A stretch of DNA of 64,000 nucleotides. Source: Synechocystis salina LEGE 00031. Lineage in GTDB: Bacteria; Cyanobacteriota; Cyanobacteriia; Cyanobacteriales; Microcystaceae. The notes beneath the pieces are model-generated. The model was not told the origin of the DNA and ran no database searches. It saw nothing but the letters and a program-made list of their open reading frames with translations. Positions within the stretch are counted from its first letter, which is position 1, and each line of letters begins with the position of its first letter. Below are positions 20,506-28,698 of the stretch, one piece after another. Both the position numbers and the translations under genes were made by a program. Location of the stretch: NCBI RefSeq assembly GCF_015207985.1, contig NZ_JADEVV010000009.1, positions 1 to 64,000 of the forward strand, read 5' to 3'.

Positions 20506-21111
20506 CTAGGCAAAGGAATTTTCTTTGACCACTTCCTCCAGGGGCAGTTGTCCCCCTTTGGCACGGGCATCTTCGGTGCGCTTACCGATCGCCACCATGG
20601 GGCCAATGGCGTAGTCAGCGGGTAACTTGACCAATTCGGCCACCTTTTCCAGGTCAAAACCGATCATGGGACAGCTATCATAGCCCATGGCCTTGGCCGC
20701 TAACATCAAATTTTGCATAGCCATGCCGATGGACCGTTGGGCTTCATCCCTTTGCAACTGTGGTTTACCACCATAGAAAGAGCTGATCGCCCCGACTAAA
20801 TAATCCGCCACCTCTGGGGGAGCATTGCGCCAGTAACGGGCGGGATCCTTATCCCAGGCATTGACATCCGCCACCACCAAAATTAGCAGGGAGGCATCGG
20901 TCATTTGGGCTTGGTTGCCATACTTGTCCCGAATGGTTTGCCGTAGTTGGGGGTCCCGGATAATCAGGAACCGCCAATGTTGGATGTTATAACTAGTGGG
21001 GGCTTGGATGGCCGCTTCGAGCAATTTTCTTTCTTCTTCTGGGGTCAGTCGATGGTCAGGGTCAAAATGCTTAATCGATCGCCGTTGGTAAATAGCGTCA
21101 AATGTATCCAT
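20506..21111 (-). CDS. drgA: DrgA-type NAD(P)H nitroreductase/quinone reductase
   Basis: 201 residues from the ATG at 21111 (MDTFDAIYQRRSIKHFD), the length of DrgA in PCC 6803; an upstream in-frame GTG/ATG would add 18 unlike residues. FMN-dependent nitroreductase family: the RRSIKxFD start binds FMN phosphate, APTSYNIQHWRFLI is the second FMN/substrate block, and GYDSCPMIGFD the third. In Synechocystis DrgA reduces quinones and nitroaromatics (including dinoseb) with NAD(P)H. It sits 73 nt after comB on the same strand. Confidence 0.9.
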   Translation of the reverse strand: MDTFDAIYQRRSIKHFDPDHRLTPEEERKLLEAAIQAPTSYNIQHWRFLIIRDPQLRQTIRDKYGNQAQMTDASLLILVVADVNAWDKDPARYWRNAPPEVADYLVGAISSFYGGKPQLQRDEAQRSIGMAMQNLMLAAKAMGYDSCPMIGFDLEKVAELVKLPADYAIGPMVAIGKRTEDARAKGGQLPLEEVVKENSFA

Positions 21112-21184
21112 AGTGGTTGGGAAATGGAATTTTAGCGGGGAAATAATTGGAAAAACTAAATTCAATATAAATACAATCGTCGAT

Positions 21185-21910
21185 TTAAGCGGCGGTCAAT
21201 ACCCCTGGGGATACCTGCTTGGGCAGAATATCAATTAAATCCTCCGTGGCACAGTAGCGCAAATCATCCAGGCGATCGAGCTTCAGTAACCGCTGGCCAT
21301 GGCTAGCCAATTCAAACAGTCCCAACAGATTGTCCTGCCATTGGCGGTAAAGACTTAAAGCTGCCGTTACTTCATCGTTGCCTTTGGTGAATTCCACCCC
21401 CTTTTCTGTGAGGTAGGCGGCGATCGCCCCGGCACAAACTGTATCCTCTAGGGAGTAACCTCCTTCCCAACCGGAACCTAGCAGCCACAAGGTTTTGGGC
21501 TGGTTTTTGACCAGATAATCTGCCGCTGCACCCCGATTAACCAAAGAAGCTGTGATGAGTTGGGGGCAATTTTCCACCCGTTGTAAAGCTCGGGTGCCGT
21601 TGGTGGTGGATAGAAATAATCTTTTCCCCATCATCAGTTCTGGCGTACAATCAAGGGGGGAATTACCCAGGTCATAGCCTTCTACCATGGCCCCGCCCCT
21701 TTCCCCGGCCCGGAGGCGTTTTTCCTCTGGCCAAGCCGCACTGGTGGCCAACAAATCATTCAGGGAACTGAAAACCTGTACCGCCTCCGCTCCAACTTTG
21801 AGTGCCGTGGCAATGGTGGTGGTGGCCCGCAGGACATCAATAACCACTGCGCAATCGGGCAATGGCTGATCTGGTGTTAATTCCGGCGTGTGATAAACAA
21901 AAATTTCCAC
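21185..21910 (-). CDS. ComB-family 2-phosphosulfolactate phosphatase-like protein
   Basis: 241 residues starting at GTG. Matches the ComB family: [16 protein letters not shown] near the N-terminus, [25 protein letters not shown], and TTNGTRAL, which carry the Asp, Arg and Asn residues of its Mg-dependent phosphatase site. In methanogens ComB acts in coenzyme M synthesis; cyanobacteria lack that pathway, so the true substrate here is unknown. Followed by drgA. By memory, slr1718 in PCC 6803. Confidence 0.85.
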   Translation of the reverse strand: MEIFVYHTPELTPDQPLPDCAVVIDVLRATTTIATALKVGAEAVQVFSSLNDLLATSAAWPEEKRLRAGERGGAMVEGYDLGNSPLDCTPELMMGKRLFLSTTNGTRALQRVENCPQLITASLVNRGAAADYLVKNQPKTLWLLGSGWEGGYSLEDTVCAGAIAAYLTEKGVEFTKGNDEVTAALSLYRQWQDNLLGLFELASHGQRLLKLDRLDDLRYCATEDLIDILPKQVSPGVLTAA

Positions 21911-22173
21911 AGGATTCAGCGGACTGTTTGGGGAATGAACAACCTTCCCATCTTATCGGTAGTAGGCCAACCCCGCAGAAGAATTGGCCGATTTTTCTGG
22001 GGTCGGGGCCCAGGGGAGAGTCCAATGGGCTTTAAACTGGTGTTCGGTGGCGATCGAGGGCAAAACCCGGCCAGAATGCTGGAGATTAACCAGGCTTTGT
22101 TGGGCAGACCCTAGATTTCCCCCAACTTTCCAACAACTTCTGTTTGTCCTAGATTTTTAGCAAAAATTTTCCC

Positions 22174-22674
22174 ATGGCAATTTCAACTCCGGAGGTGACT
22201 CCCAATTTAAGCGACAGCAATGGCAATGAAGCCAGTGCCCAAACCCAATTCACCATCCAAGAAATTAGTGACCTATTGCCCCACCGCTATCCCTTCGCCC
22301 TGGTGGACCGCATCATTGATTTTCAGCCAGGTAAATCCGCCGTCGGTCTGAAAAATGTCACCATTAACGAACCGTTTTTTCCGGGGCATATTCCCGATCG
22401 CCCAATTATGCCTGGGGTATTGATTGTGGAGTCCATGGCCCAGGTGGGGGGGGTGATTTTAACCCAACTGCCGGGGATGCGGGGGAAATTTTTTGCCTTT
22501 GCCGGCATTGACGGGGTGCGGTTCCGGCGACCGGTGGTACCGGGGGATCAACTGATCATGACGGTGGAGTTGCAATCCTTTAAAATGCAACGCATTGCCA
22601 AAATGCAGGGGGAAGCCCGGGTGGATGGACAACTGGTCTGTGGCGGTGAAATGCTCTTTTCCCTGATTGATTGA
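22174..22674 (+). CDS. fabZ: 3-hydroxyacyl-ACP dehydratase FabZ
   Basis: 166 residues, hot-dog fold. The active-site His is His37 in [14 protein letters not shown] and the active-site Glu is Glu86 in [14 protein letters not shown]. It removes water from 3-hydroxyacyl-ACP in fatty-acid elongation and, in many bacteria, lies next to lipid-A genes; none is adjacent here. The first 25 residues are polar and poorly conserved, so a start further in is possible but no better ribosome site is seen. A SanA/ElyC-type gene follows after 39 nt. Confidence 0.96.
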   Translation: MAISTPEVTPNLSDSNGNEASAQTQFTIQEISDLLPHRYPFALVDRIIDFQPGKSAVGLKNVTINEPFFPGHIPDRPIMPGVLIVESMAQVGGVILTQLPGMRGKFFAFAGIDGVRFRRPVVPGDQLIMTVELQSFKMQRIAKMQGEARVDGQLVCGGEMLFSLID

Positions 22675-22713
22675 GTAAAACTGGCAAAAATGGGCATTTA
22701 AACGTCCTCCTCA

Positions 22714-23508
22714 ATGTTTATGTTCGTTTTTCTCTCTAAACTTTTGCCCCTATTCCTCTATCCCCTGGGGTTGGTTTCGTTGCTACTGCTGGGGATCGGT
22801 TTTTGGAGTTGGCGACAACAGTCGGGGATGCAATGGCTCGCCTTGACAGCATTGGCAATTTTGCTGGTCAGCGCCAATAGCTGGGTCAGTGATGCCCTCC
22901 TACGAACCCTGGAGTACCGATATTTACCGACGGAGGATTTACCCGAGGCTCCAGTCATTGTGGTTTTGGGGGGAGGACTTTACCAAGCCACCTATCCCCG
23001 CCAATTTCCGGAAGTGGCCGAAGCTGGCGATCGGGTTATTTACGGCGCCCAAATTTACCAAGAGGGCAAAGCACCCTACATCATTGCCACCGGAGGCAGA
23101 ATTCCTTGGCTGGGTACAGTGGCCAGCTCAGAAGCGGAGGATATGGCCCTACTGCTGCAACGGCTGGGGGTACCCAGGGAAGCCATTATTAAAGAAGAGA
23201 AATCCCTTAATACCAGGCAAAATGCAGTTTTTACCCAGAAAATCCTCCAGCAACGGGGCACAAACACCATTATCCTAGTTACCTCTGGTTACCACATGCC
23301 CAGGGCCAAAAGAGTGTTTGAAAAGTTGGGTATCAATGTCATCCCGGCCGCCACTGACTTTTTGAGTCAACCGTTGGGCAGAAATAATTTCAACCTTGCC
23401 AACGTTATCCTTGGTTTTATGCCCGATGCCAAAAGCTTGCAACTGACCACCATGGCTCTGAAGGAATACCTAGGGTTGGTCATTTATAAACTGCAGGGTT
23501 GGGCTTAG
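22714..23508 (+). CDS. YdcF/ElyC-type DUF218 membrane protein
   Basis: 264 residues. Two N-terminal membrane helices (LLPLFLYPLGLVSLLLLGIGF and MQWLALTALAILLVS) are followed by the DUF218 domain: IVVLGGGLY, ATGGRIPW, EEKSLNTRQNAVF and LVTSGYHMPRAKRVFEKLG. ElyC in E. coli supports cell-envelope (undecaprenyl-carrier-linked) synthesis; the fold binds nucleotide-like ligands. Probably cotranscribed with fabZ. Specific role here not known. Confidence 0.85.
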   Translation: MFMFVFLSKLLPLFLYPLGLVSLLLLGIGFWSWRQQSGMQWLALTALAILLVSANSWVSDALLRTLEYRYLPTEDLPEAPVIVVLGGGLYQATYPRQFPEVAEAGDRVIYGAQIYQEGKAPYIIATGGRIPWLGTVASSEAEDMALLLQRLGVPREAIIKEEKSLNTRQNAVFTQKILQQRGTNTIILVTSGYHMPRAKRVFEKLGINVIPAATDFLSQPLGRNNFNLANVILGFMPDAKSLQLTTMALKEYLGLVIYKLQGWA

Positions 23509-23542
23509 CATGGGCTTTGGGTTTTTGCTCTCCCCCCAAAAA

Positions 23543-24373
23543 CTAAGCTGGAATTCCATCAGTTTTAGTTAAAACTCGATTGAGTTTGCCGCTCTGGTAG
23601 CCTTCCAAGTCCAGGGTGACGTACAGGAAACCTAAGTTTTGAAAGGTTTGCACCAATTCCCCTAGGGACACAGCTTGCACAAACTGTTGGATCTGTTCTG
23701 GGGGCAATTCAATGCGGGCCAAATTTTGCTCTGAGCGTACCCTGACCTGGGGATAACCGAGACGACGGAGATAAATTTCTGCCCGGCCGACCCGCTGTAG
23801 TTTTTCCACTGTAATTTCTTCGCCGTAGGGAAAACGGGAACTCAAGCAAGGCTGGGCTGGTTTATCCCACCAAGGCAAGCCCAATAATTGGGAAAGTTGC
23901 CGCACTTCTAACTTACTAATTTGCAATTCGGCCAATGGCGATCGCCCTCCCCGTTCCTTCGCCGCTTGGATGCCGGGGCGATAATCCCGTAGATCATCCC
24001 CATTGACCCCATCAATGACGTAGCTATAACCCCGAGCCAAAGCTAAGGGTTTGAGGGTGTCGTGGAGTTCACTTTTGCAAAAATAACAGCGGTTTTCGGG
24101 GTTGGCCGTGTAGTTGGGGTTGGCCATTTCATTGGTTTGCACCAATTCGTGGGTAATGCCAATCCATTCGGCCTGGGCCTGGGCATCTTCCAATTCTTCT
24201 GGCAATAGGGAAGGGGAAACGGCGGTGATGGCCACGGCATTGGCCCCCAATACGTCGTAGGCTACTTTCGCCACTAGGGTGCTATCCACTCCACCGGAAT
24301 AGGCAATTAAAGCCCTGTCTAACTCCTGAAAGAATTGCCGCAGATTTTCGAGTTTGCTTTCTAACATGGGCAT
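23543..24373 (-). CDS. larE: LarE-type ATP-dependent sacrificial sulfur transferase
   Basis: 276 residues of the adenine-nucleotide alpha-hydrolase PP-loop family: ALIAYSGGVDSTLVAKVA carries the SGGxDS pyrophosphatase loop, NPENRCYFCKSEL the conserved Cys pair, and QPCLSSRFPYGEEIT the Cys region that donates sulfur in LarE. LarE builds the nickel-pincer cofactor with LarB and LarC; those genes are not in this window, so in cyanobacteria the protein may serve another thiolation. Two possible ATG starts (24373, 24367). Single gene, convergent with the DUF218 gene. Confidence 0.82.
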   Translation of the reverse strand: MPMLESKLENLRQFFQELDRALIAYSGGVDSTLVAKVAYDVLGANAVAITAVSPSLLPEELEDAQAQAEWIGITHELVQTNEMANPNYTANPENRCYFCKSELHDTLKPLALARGYSYVIDGVNGDDLRDYRPGIQAAKERGGRSPLAELQISKLEVRQLSQLLGLPWWDKPAQPCLSSRFPYGEEITVEKLQRVGRAEIYLRRLGYPQVRVRSEQNLARIELPPEQIQQFVQAVSLGELVQTFQNLGFLYVTLDLEGYQSGKLNRVLTKTDGIPA

Positions 24374-24732
24374 TGGCGATCGCCATTATTGTCGTCGAAG
24401 TTGATTTTACGGTGCTTTATCAACCCACTTCTCACCGTAACAAAATAATCGAATCTGTGACGGGTAGAGATATGCGGCCAAAAATTGCCAGGAAAGACAG
24501 TTTTTAACTAGGATGCAACGCCAAAAATTCACTTGTTTGGAGCTATTGCTAAAATGGCTCTGCGCCATGCCCAGTCCATTTGTAAATCAGAAAATATTAT
24601 TCTCACCTGGAAAAAATGATAGAAGTAGTTGTCAGGTGGTAACTACGGAGTGAAAGTGGAGCTTGGGTTACTGGAGAGAACAAGTAGGATTGACAAAGTG
24701 TTAAACCAAAAACCACAGAATTGATATGTGTT
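24374..24732. other. Intergenic region between larE and the DUF29 gene
   Basis: About 360 bp. A HIP1 octamer lies just upstream of larE. An open frame of 46 codons from ATG 24513 (plus strand) has only a very close AGG ahead of it and no recognisable content, so it is not called. No RNA gene or strong hairpin was seen. Confidence 0.4.
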
Positions 24733-25188
24733 ATGGAACATTCTGGTTTGTACGAGCAGGACTTTTATGCCTGGACCCAGAGCCAAGCCCAAGCTTTGAA
24801 TAATCAACAGCCGTCATTACTGGATTGGCAACATCTCAAAGAGGAGATAGAAGCTTTGGGAAGGCAACAATATCGTGAATTGGTCAGCCGTTTGGCCGTT
24901 TTACTGGGTCATTTATTAAAGTGGGAATTACAGCCGGAACAGCGTTCCCGCAGTTGGTTTCTTACTATTCGAGAGCAACGTCGGGCCATTCGTCGTCATC
25001 TACTCCAGAACCCTAGCTTAAAGTCCCGTTTACCCCAAGCATTGGAGGATGGCTTTGAAGCGGGGGTGGATCTAGCTTTACGGGAGACCAACCTGCCTAT
25101 TCGTGTCTTTCCTGAAGTCTGTCCCTATCCATTAGCAAGGGTTTTACAAGAAAATTTCCTTTGTGATACCAGTCAGGACTGGAGCTAG
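24733..25188 (+). CDS. DUF29 family protein
   Basis: 151 residues from the ATG at 24733; the frame also runs back four codons to a TTG. DUF29 signature: LYEQDFYAWTQSQAQAL at the start, LDWQHLKEEIEALGRQQ, LLGHLLKWELQPEQRSRSW, and ARVLQENFLCD-type ending. The family is greatly expanded in cyanobacteria, is all-helical and has no known function; many copies lie beside mobile elements. It ends 28 nt from the convergent histidine kinase gene. Confidence 0.85.
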   Translation: MEHSGLYEQDFYAWTQSQAQALNNQQPSLLDWQHLKEEIEALGRQQYRELVSRLAVLLGHLLKWELQPEQRSRSWFLTIREQRRAIRRHLLQNPSLKSRLPQALEDGFEAGVDLALRETNLPIRVFPEVCPYPLARVLQENFLCDTSQDWS

Positions 25189-25216
25189 GGTGAGGGCAAG
25201 AAAACTGGGTTCGATG

Positions 25217-26524
25217 TCAACTAGGCTCTTCCCCAGGGGTTAGCCAAAGAGTGAAAGTGGAGCCTGGGCGATTCCTATTGGCAGATAAACCATTGGGGCT
25301 AGTGACAGTAATTTTGCCCCCCATTTGGGCTACTAGATCCGCCACGATCGCCAAGCCTAAACCTGTGCCGCCAATAGGCCCCTGGGCTTGGGTTCCCCGA
25401 TAATTGCGCTCAAAAATCCTTTCTTGATCCTCCTGGGGAATGCCATAACCCGTGTCGGCGATCGCCAATGTGACCCAATCCGTGCCAGAAGATCGGCCGG
25501 TTTCTAAGGCAAGATTAACTTCTACCCGGCCACCGTTGGGAGTGTATTTAATGGCATTGTCTAAAAGATTATTAACCACTTCCCGCAAAGCTAAACGGTT
25601 AGCAATCACCAGGGCATCAATCAAAGCAATTTGGGCCGTTAAAGTAATATTTCTCTCGGCGGCGATCGCCTGATGGGCCAACAAAATAGGGGGCAAAACT
25701 TCCGTTAGGGAAAAACTGCCCAGGGACATAGTTTCGTCATGATCCGCCGGAGGCAAAACCTGGATTGTGGCCGCTGGATCGCTTGGCAAAAGGGGCACTG
25801 TCTCAGGGTCTTGATGTTGGCTCGCTTCAAAGCTTTGTAACAACTCCTGGAGATGTTCCCCTTGGCGGACAATGCCTTCCACCACCTGTTGACTTTTGTC
25901 GTCCCCCTGCCAACGTTTGAGCAGTAGCTTACTAAACGTTTTTAGGGCAGTGAGGGGATTGCGGAGTTGGTGCAAGAGGTCAGCCCAATGTTGTCGCTCC
26001 CACTGGTATTGTTGATTTTGCTCCTCCCAGGCCTGGCGGTACCAATCCTGTTGTTGATCCAATAGGCAGGCCACCGCTAAGGATTTGGCGATCGCCTCCA
26101 ACTGCACCATTTCCTCCCCATGCCACTGGCCCTGACTGCGATGAATTACCAACAGTCCCACCATTTCTTCCCCGTAAACCAGAGGTAAAACCAAGCGTTT
26201 GTCCGCATCGAAGGGGGGAGGCTCCAACCGACTGCGGCGACTTAACTGACCCACCCCCACGGGAACCGCCGGCAAAGACAAATCGTCTGTCGGGGGAGAC
26301 GATTCCCCTTGTGGTAGACTAATTAACCCATAACTTTGCGATTCAGCTACTGTTGGACTATGGGAAACCACCAACGGTACCAACCCCTGCTCCGTTTCTT
26401 CTTGGTTTAGATAAACGCCACACCAGTCCACCTGCAATCCCTGTTGCAAAAGCCTAACCTGCGACTGACAAAGGGCAATTAACCCAGCACTGGGGGAATA
26501 CATTGATGAAATGGAACCAGCCAT
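25217..26524 (-). CDS. GAF-domain sensor histidine kinase (Hik40-like)
   Basis: 435 residues. An N-terminal GAF-like sensor domain (about 10-170, ending AIAKSLAVACLLDQQQD), then a HisKA dimerisation helix with the phospho-acceptor His in LLHQLRNPLTALKTFSK, and a HATPase domain with N box VVNNLLDNAIKYTPNGG, G1 box IADTGYGIP, F box ERIFERNY and G2 box GTGLGLAIV. No membrane helix, so cytoplasmic. No response regulator is adjacent. By memory the PCC 6803 equivalent is slr1147 (Hik40). Its ligand is unknown; the gene is monocistronic. Confidence 0.9.
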   Translation of the reverse strand: MAGSISSMYSPSAGLIALCQSQVRLLQQGLQVDWCGVYLNQEETEQGLVPLVVSHSPTVAESQSYGLISLPQGESSPPTDDLSLPAVPVGVGQLSRRSRLEPPPFDADKRLVLPLVYGEEMVGLLVIHRSQGQWHGEEMVQLEAIAKSLAVACLLDQQQDWYRQAWEEQNQQYQWERQHWADLLHQLRNPLTALKTFSKLLLKRWQGDDKSQQVVEGIVRQGEHLQELLQSFEASQHQDPETVPLLPSDPAATIQVLPPADHDETMSLGSFSLTEVLPPILLAHQAIAAERNITLTAQIALIDALVIANRLALREVVNNLLDNAIKYTPNGGRVEVNLALETGRSSGTDWVTLAIADTGYGIPQEDQERIFERNYRGTQAQGPIGGTGLGLAIVADLVAQMGGKITVTSPNGLSANRNRPGSTFTLWLTPGEEPS

Positions 26525-26755
26525 GGAGCTTATGGTGGGGCCAGGCCCCGGAAGAAATGTTAAGAAATATTAAGATTTAAATTGGTCTATTTATGGCCCT
26601 GGGGGGCAGTTTTGGGGGTGAAACCCTACCTAAATGGTGTTTAGAATCAGCGATCCCCTTAGCACCGCAAGGGCTGGAGAGGCTTGATATTTAGAATTAG
26701 ACCGGATATAATCGACACGGCTTTTGTAACTATCATTACAGCATATCGCTGAAAT

Positions 26756-26761
26756 AGGAGG
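26756..26761 (+). promoter_or_regulatory. Strong Shine-Dalgarno deciding a TTG start
   Basis: AGGAGG, eight nt ahead of the TTG at 26770. It is a perfect anti-16S match, and no ATG follows at suitable distance, so the DUF3155 protein must start at TTG. Confidence 0.8.
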
Positions 26762-26769
26762 TAACTGGG

Positions 26770-27093
26770 TTGGCACGCAAACGCAAACGGAAGAGTCGTC
26801 GTCGTCAAGAAGGTCGTAAGATTTTGGAGCTTGTTCCTCAGTTTAATATTGAAAGCGGCGAGGATAAGCCCGTCACGGCCGCTCGTCGCTACATCCAAGC
26901 TAACGAAATTCAGCCCCCGGCCTTGCTCATTGTAAAACGAAACGAGCACACCACTGATCGATATTTTTGGGCCGAGAAGGGATTGTTTGGGGCCCAGTAT
27001 GTGGAAGAGAATCATTTTCTGTTCCCCAGTCTGCGGGAGTATCAACTTCCCACCCCTAGCACTAAAACCCCTGTAGGTGCTGGGAGCCGTTAA
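26770..27093 (+). CDS. DUF3155 cyanobacterial conserved protein
   Basis: 107 residues beginning at TTG with MARKRKRKSRRRQEG, a very basic head, then ESGEDKPVTAARRYI, RNEHTTDRYFWAEKGLFG and EENHFLFPSLR. This matches the cyanobacteria-specific DUF3155 family. The basic head suggests nucleic-acid or ribosome contact, but the function is unknown. The TTG start is fixed by a perfect AGGAGG site, a combination that gives strong binding but reduced initiation. Single gene between hik40 and gltS. Confidence 0.85.
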   Translation: MARKRKRKSRRRQEGRKILELVPQFNIESGEDKPVTAARRYIQANEIQPPALLIVKRNEHTTDRYFWAEKGLFGAQYVEENHFLFPSLREYQLPTPSTKTPVGAGSR

Positions 27094-27368
27094 CTGAACG
27101 GTTTCTAAGCAATGGCAAAAACAGACTAAATCGGTTTTATTGGGGCTGACTTTCCTTAGCGGGTTAGATCCGAAGTAGGTTTTGGGTACAAACTCTGCCT
27201 AAATTCGGAGGAAGGAGTGGTTAGTTTTCGTTTCCATTCTTACCCAGAAAGCTCTGTCTCGATCAGATCCTGTCATGTTTTGGCAACTGAGTCCACTCTA
27301 GCCTCCGGGTTGGGGTGGCTGTTGCTAAGCATTAATAATCCTGATCATCCTTGCCGCCACAGTTCGGC

Positions 27369-28574
27369 CTAGCCAAGGAAATTGAGAAATTGCTGGATGA
27401 CAAAGGCGTTGGCAATGTCAATGAAGAAAGCTCCCACCAGGGGCACAACGATGAAGGCCTGGGGGGCAGCACCGAACTTTTCTGTCACTGCGGTCATATT
27501 GGCGATCGCCGTGGGGGTAGCCCCCAGGGTTAAACCGGAATAGCCGGAGGAGATCACCGCCGCGTTGTAGTCCTGGCCCATGAGAGGGAAAACAACGACA
27601 ACGGTGTAAATTACTGTGGCCATAAATTGGACTAGGAGGATAATGGCAATCACTCCACCAATGCCAGCCAAAGTCCAGAGTTGTAAGCTCATCAGGGAAA
27701 TGGCCAGGAATAGTCCCAAACTAACGTCGGAAATTAAAGCTAGGGAAGGGGTTTCCGCTGGCCAAGGAAATTGTTTGAACACGAGGGGAATGGTATTGGT
27801 GAGAATGATACCTGCCAGCAAACAGGAGACAAAGGCCGGCAACATCAGTCCCAGACCGGCGATCGTCACGTTGAGTTCAAAGCCTAAGCCGATGGTTAGA
27901 CCAATGACCAAAATGGATTGGAGCATGGTGTTGTAGTCAATTTGCACATTCTCCTGGTCCCGCCGGATGCTAATGGTTAAATCTTCGCCGTTGGCATCCG
28001 GTTGTAATTGGTTACGAATGATTAAAAATTTGGCGATGGGCCCTCCCACAATGCCCCCAAACACCAAACCAAAAGTGGCGCAGGCTATGGCAATTTCCGG
28101 TGCGTTGGTAATGCCGCTCTGGTAAAAAAGGGGAGACCAGGCGATCGCCGTACCATGGCCGCCACTGAGGGAGATGGAGCCGGAGAGTAAGCCCACCGGT
28201 AACGCCTGTCCCAACAACGAAGCCATGGCAAGTCCGACTAAGTTCTGCACCACTAAAAAGCCCACCGCCAGCCCCAACAGAATTAACAGGGGTTTTCCAC
28301 CCTGGAGCAAAGTTTTGAGTTTAGAAGAGAGACCAATACAGGTAAAGAAAATAATTAAAAAAGCATCCCGAATGGGAAAATCAAAGGCTATTTCTGTACG
28401 AAAAATTCCATAAATTAGCCCGAAAAAGAGAGAAGCCAATACCCCACCGGAAACGGCATCGGGGATGTTAAAGCTCTGCAAAAATTTGATTTTTTTAGTG
28501 AGATATTTGCCAACGTAAAGCACTAAAATTGCGACAATAATTGTTTGGCGTACGTTGAGTTGAATGGTTTCCAT
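27369..28574 (-). CDS. gltS: Sodium/glutamate symporter GltS
   Basis: 401 residues with about ten to twelve hydrophobic helices and the GltS family repeats: SGSISLSGGHGTAIAWSP in the first half and SSGYSGLTLGATPTAIANM in the second, the two inverted-repeat re-entrant loops that bind Na+ and substrate. It imports glutamate with sodium across the plasma membrane. PCC 6803 slr1145 was described as a monocomponent Na+-dependent glutamate permease, and the order hik40 / DUF3155 / gltS / leuS is that of PCC 6803 by memory. Divergent from leuS with 115-125 bp shared upstream. Confidence 0.93.
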   Translation of the reverse strand: METIQLNVRQTIIVAILVLYVGKYLTKKIKFLQSFNIPDAVSGGVLASLFFGLIYGIFRTEIAFDFPIRDAFLIIFFTCIGLSSKLKTLLQGGKPLLILLGLAVGFLVVQNLVGLAMASLLGQALPVGLLSGSISLSGGHGTAIAWSPLFYQSGITNAPEIAIACATFGLVFGGIVGGPIAKFLIIRNQLQPDANGEDLTISIRRDQENVQIDYNTMLQSILVIGLTIGLGFELNVTIAGLGLMLPAFVSCLLAGIILTNTIPLVFKQFPWPAETPSLALISDVSLGLFLAISLMSLQLWTLAGIGGVIAIILLVQFMATVIYTVVVVFPLMGQDYNAAVISSGYSGLTLGATPTAIANMTAVTEKFGAAPQAFIVVPLVGAFFIDIANAFVIQQFLNFLG

Positions 28575-28698
28575 AATCGCGCATCTTAACCTCTACAAAG
28601 CCATTGGTCTAGGAGGGTAAAGGCCCAAACCTAGGCCCAGGACAGAATGGTATACTAACAAGCCTGTAATCAACTGGGCTTAGGAGATCTTGGTCGTC

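Noticed and set aside
24513-24653. 46-codon open frame in the gap before the DUF29 gene
   Set aside because: No family resemblance and only an AGG two bases ahead of the ATG. Could be chance.
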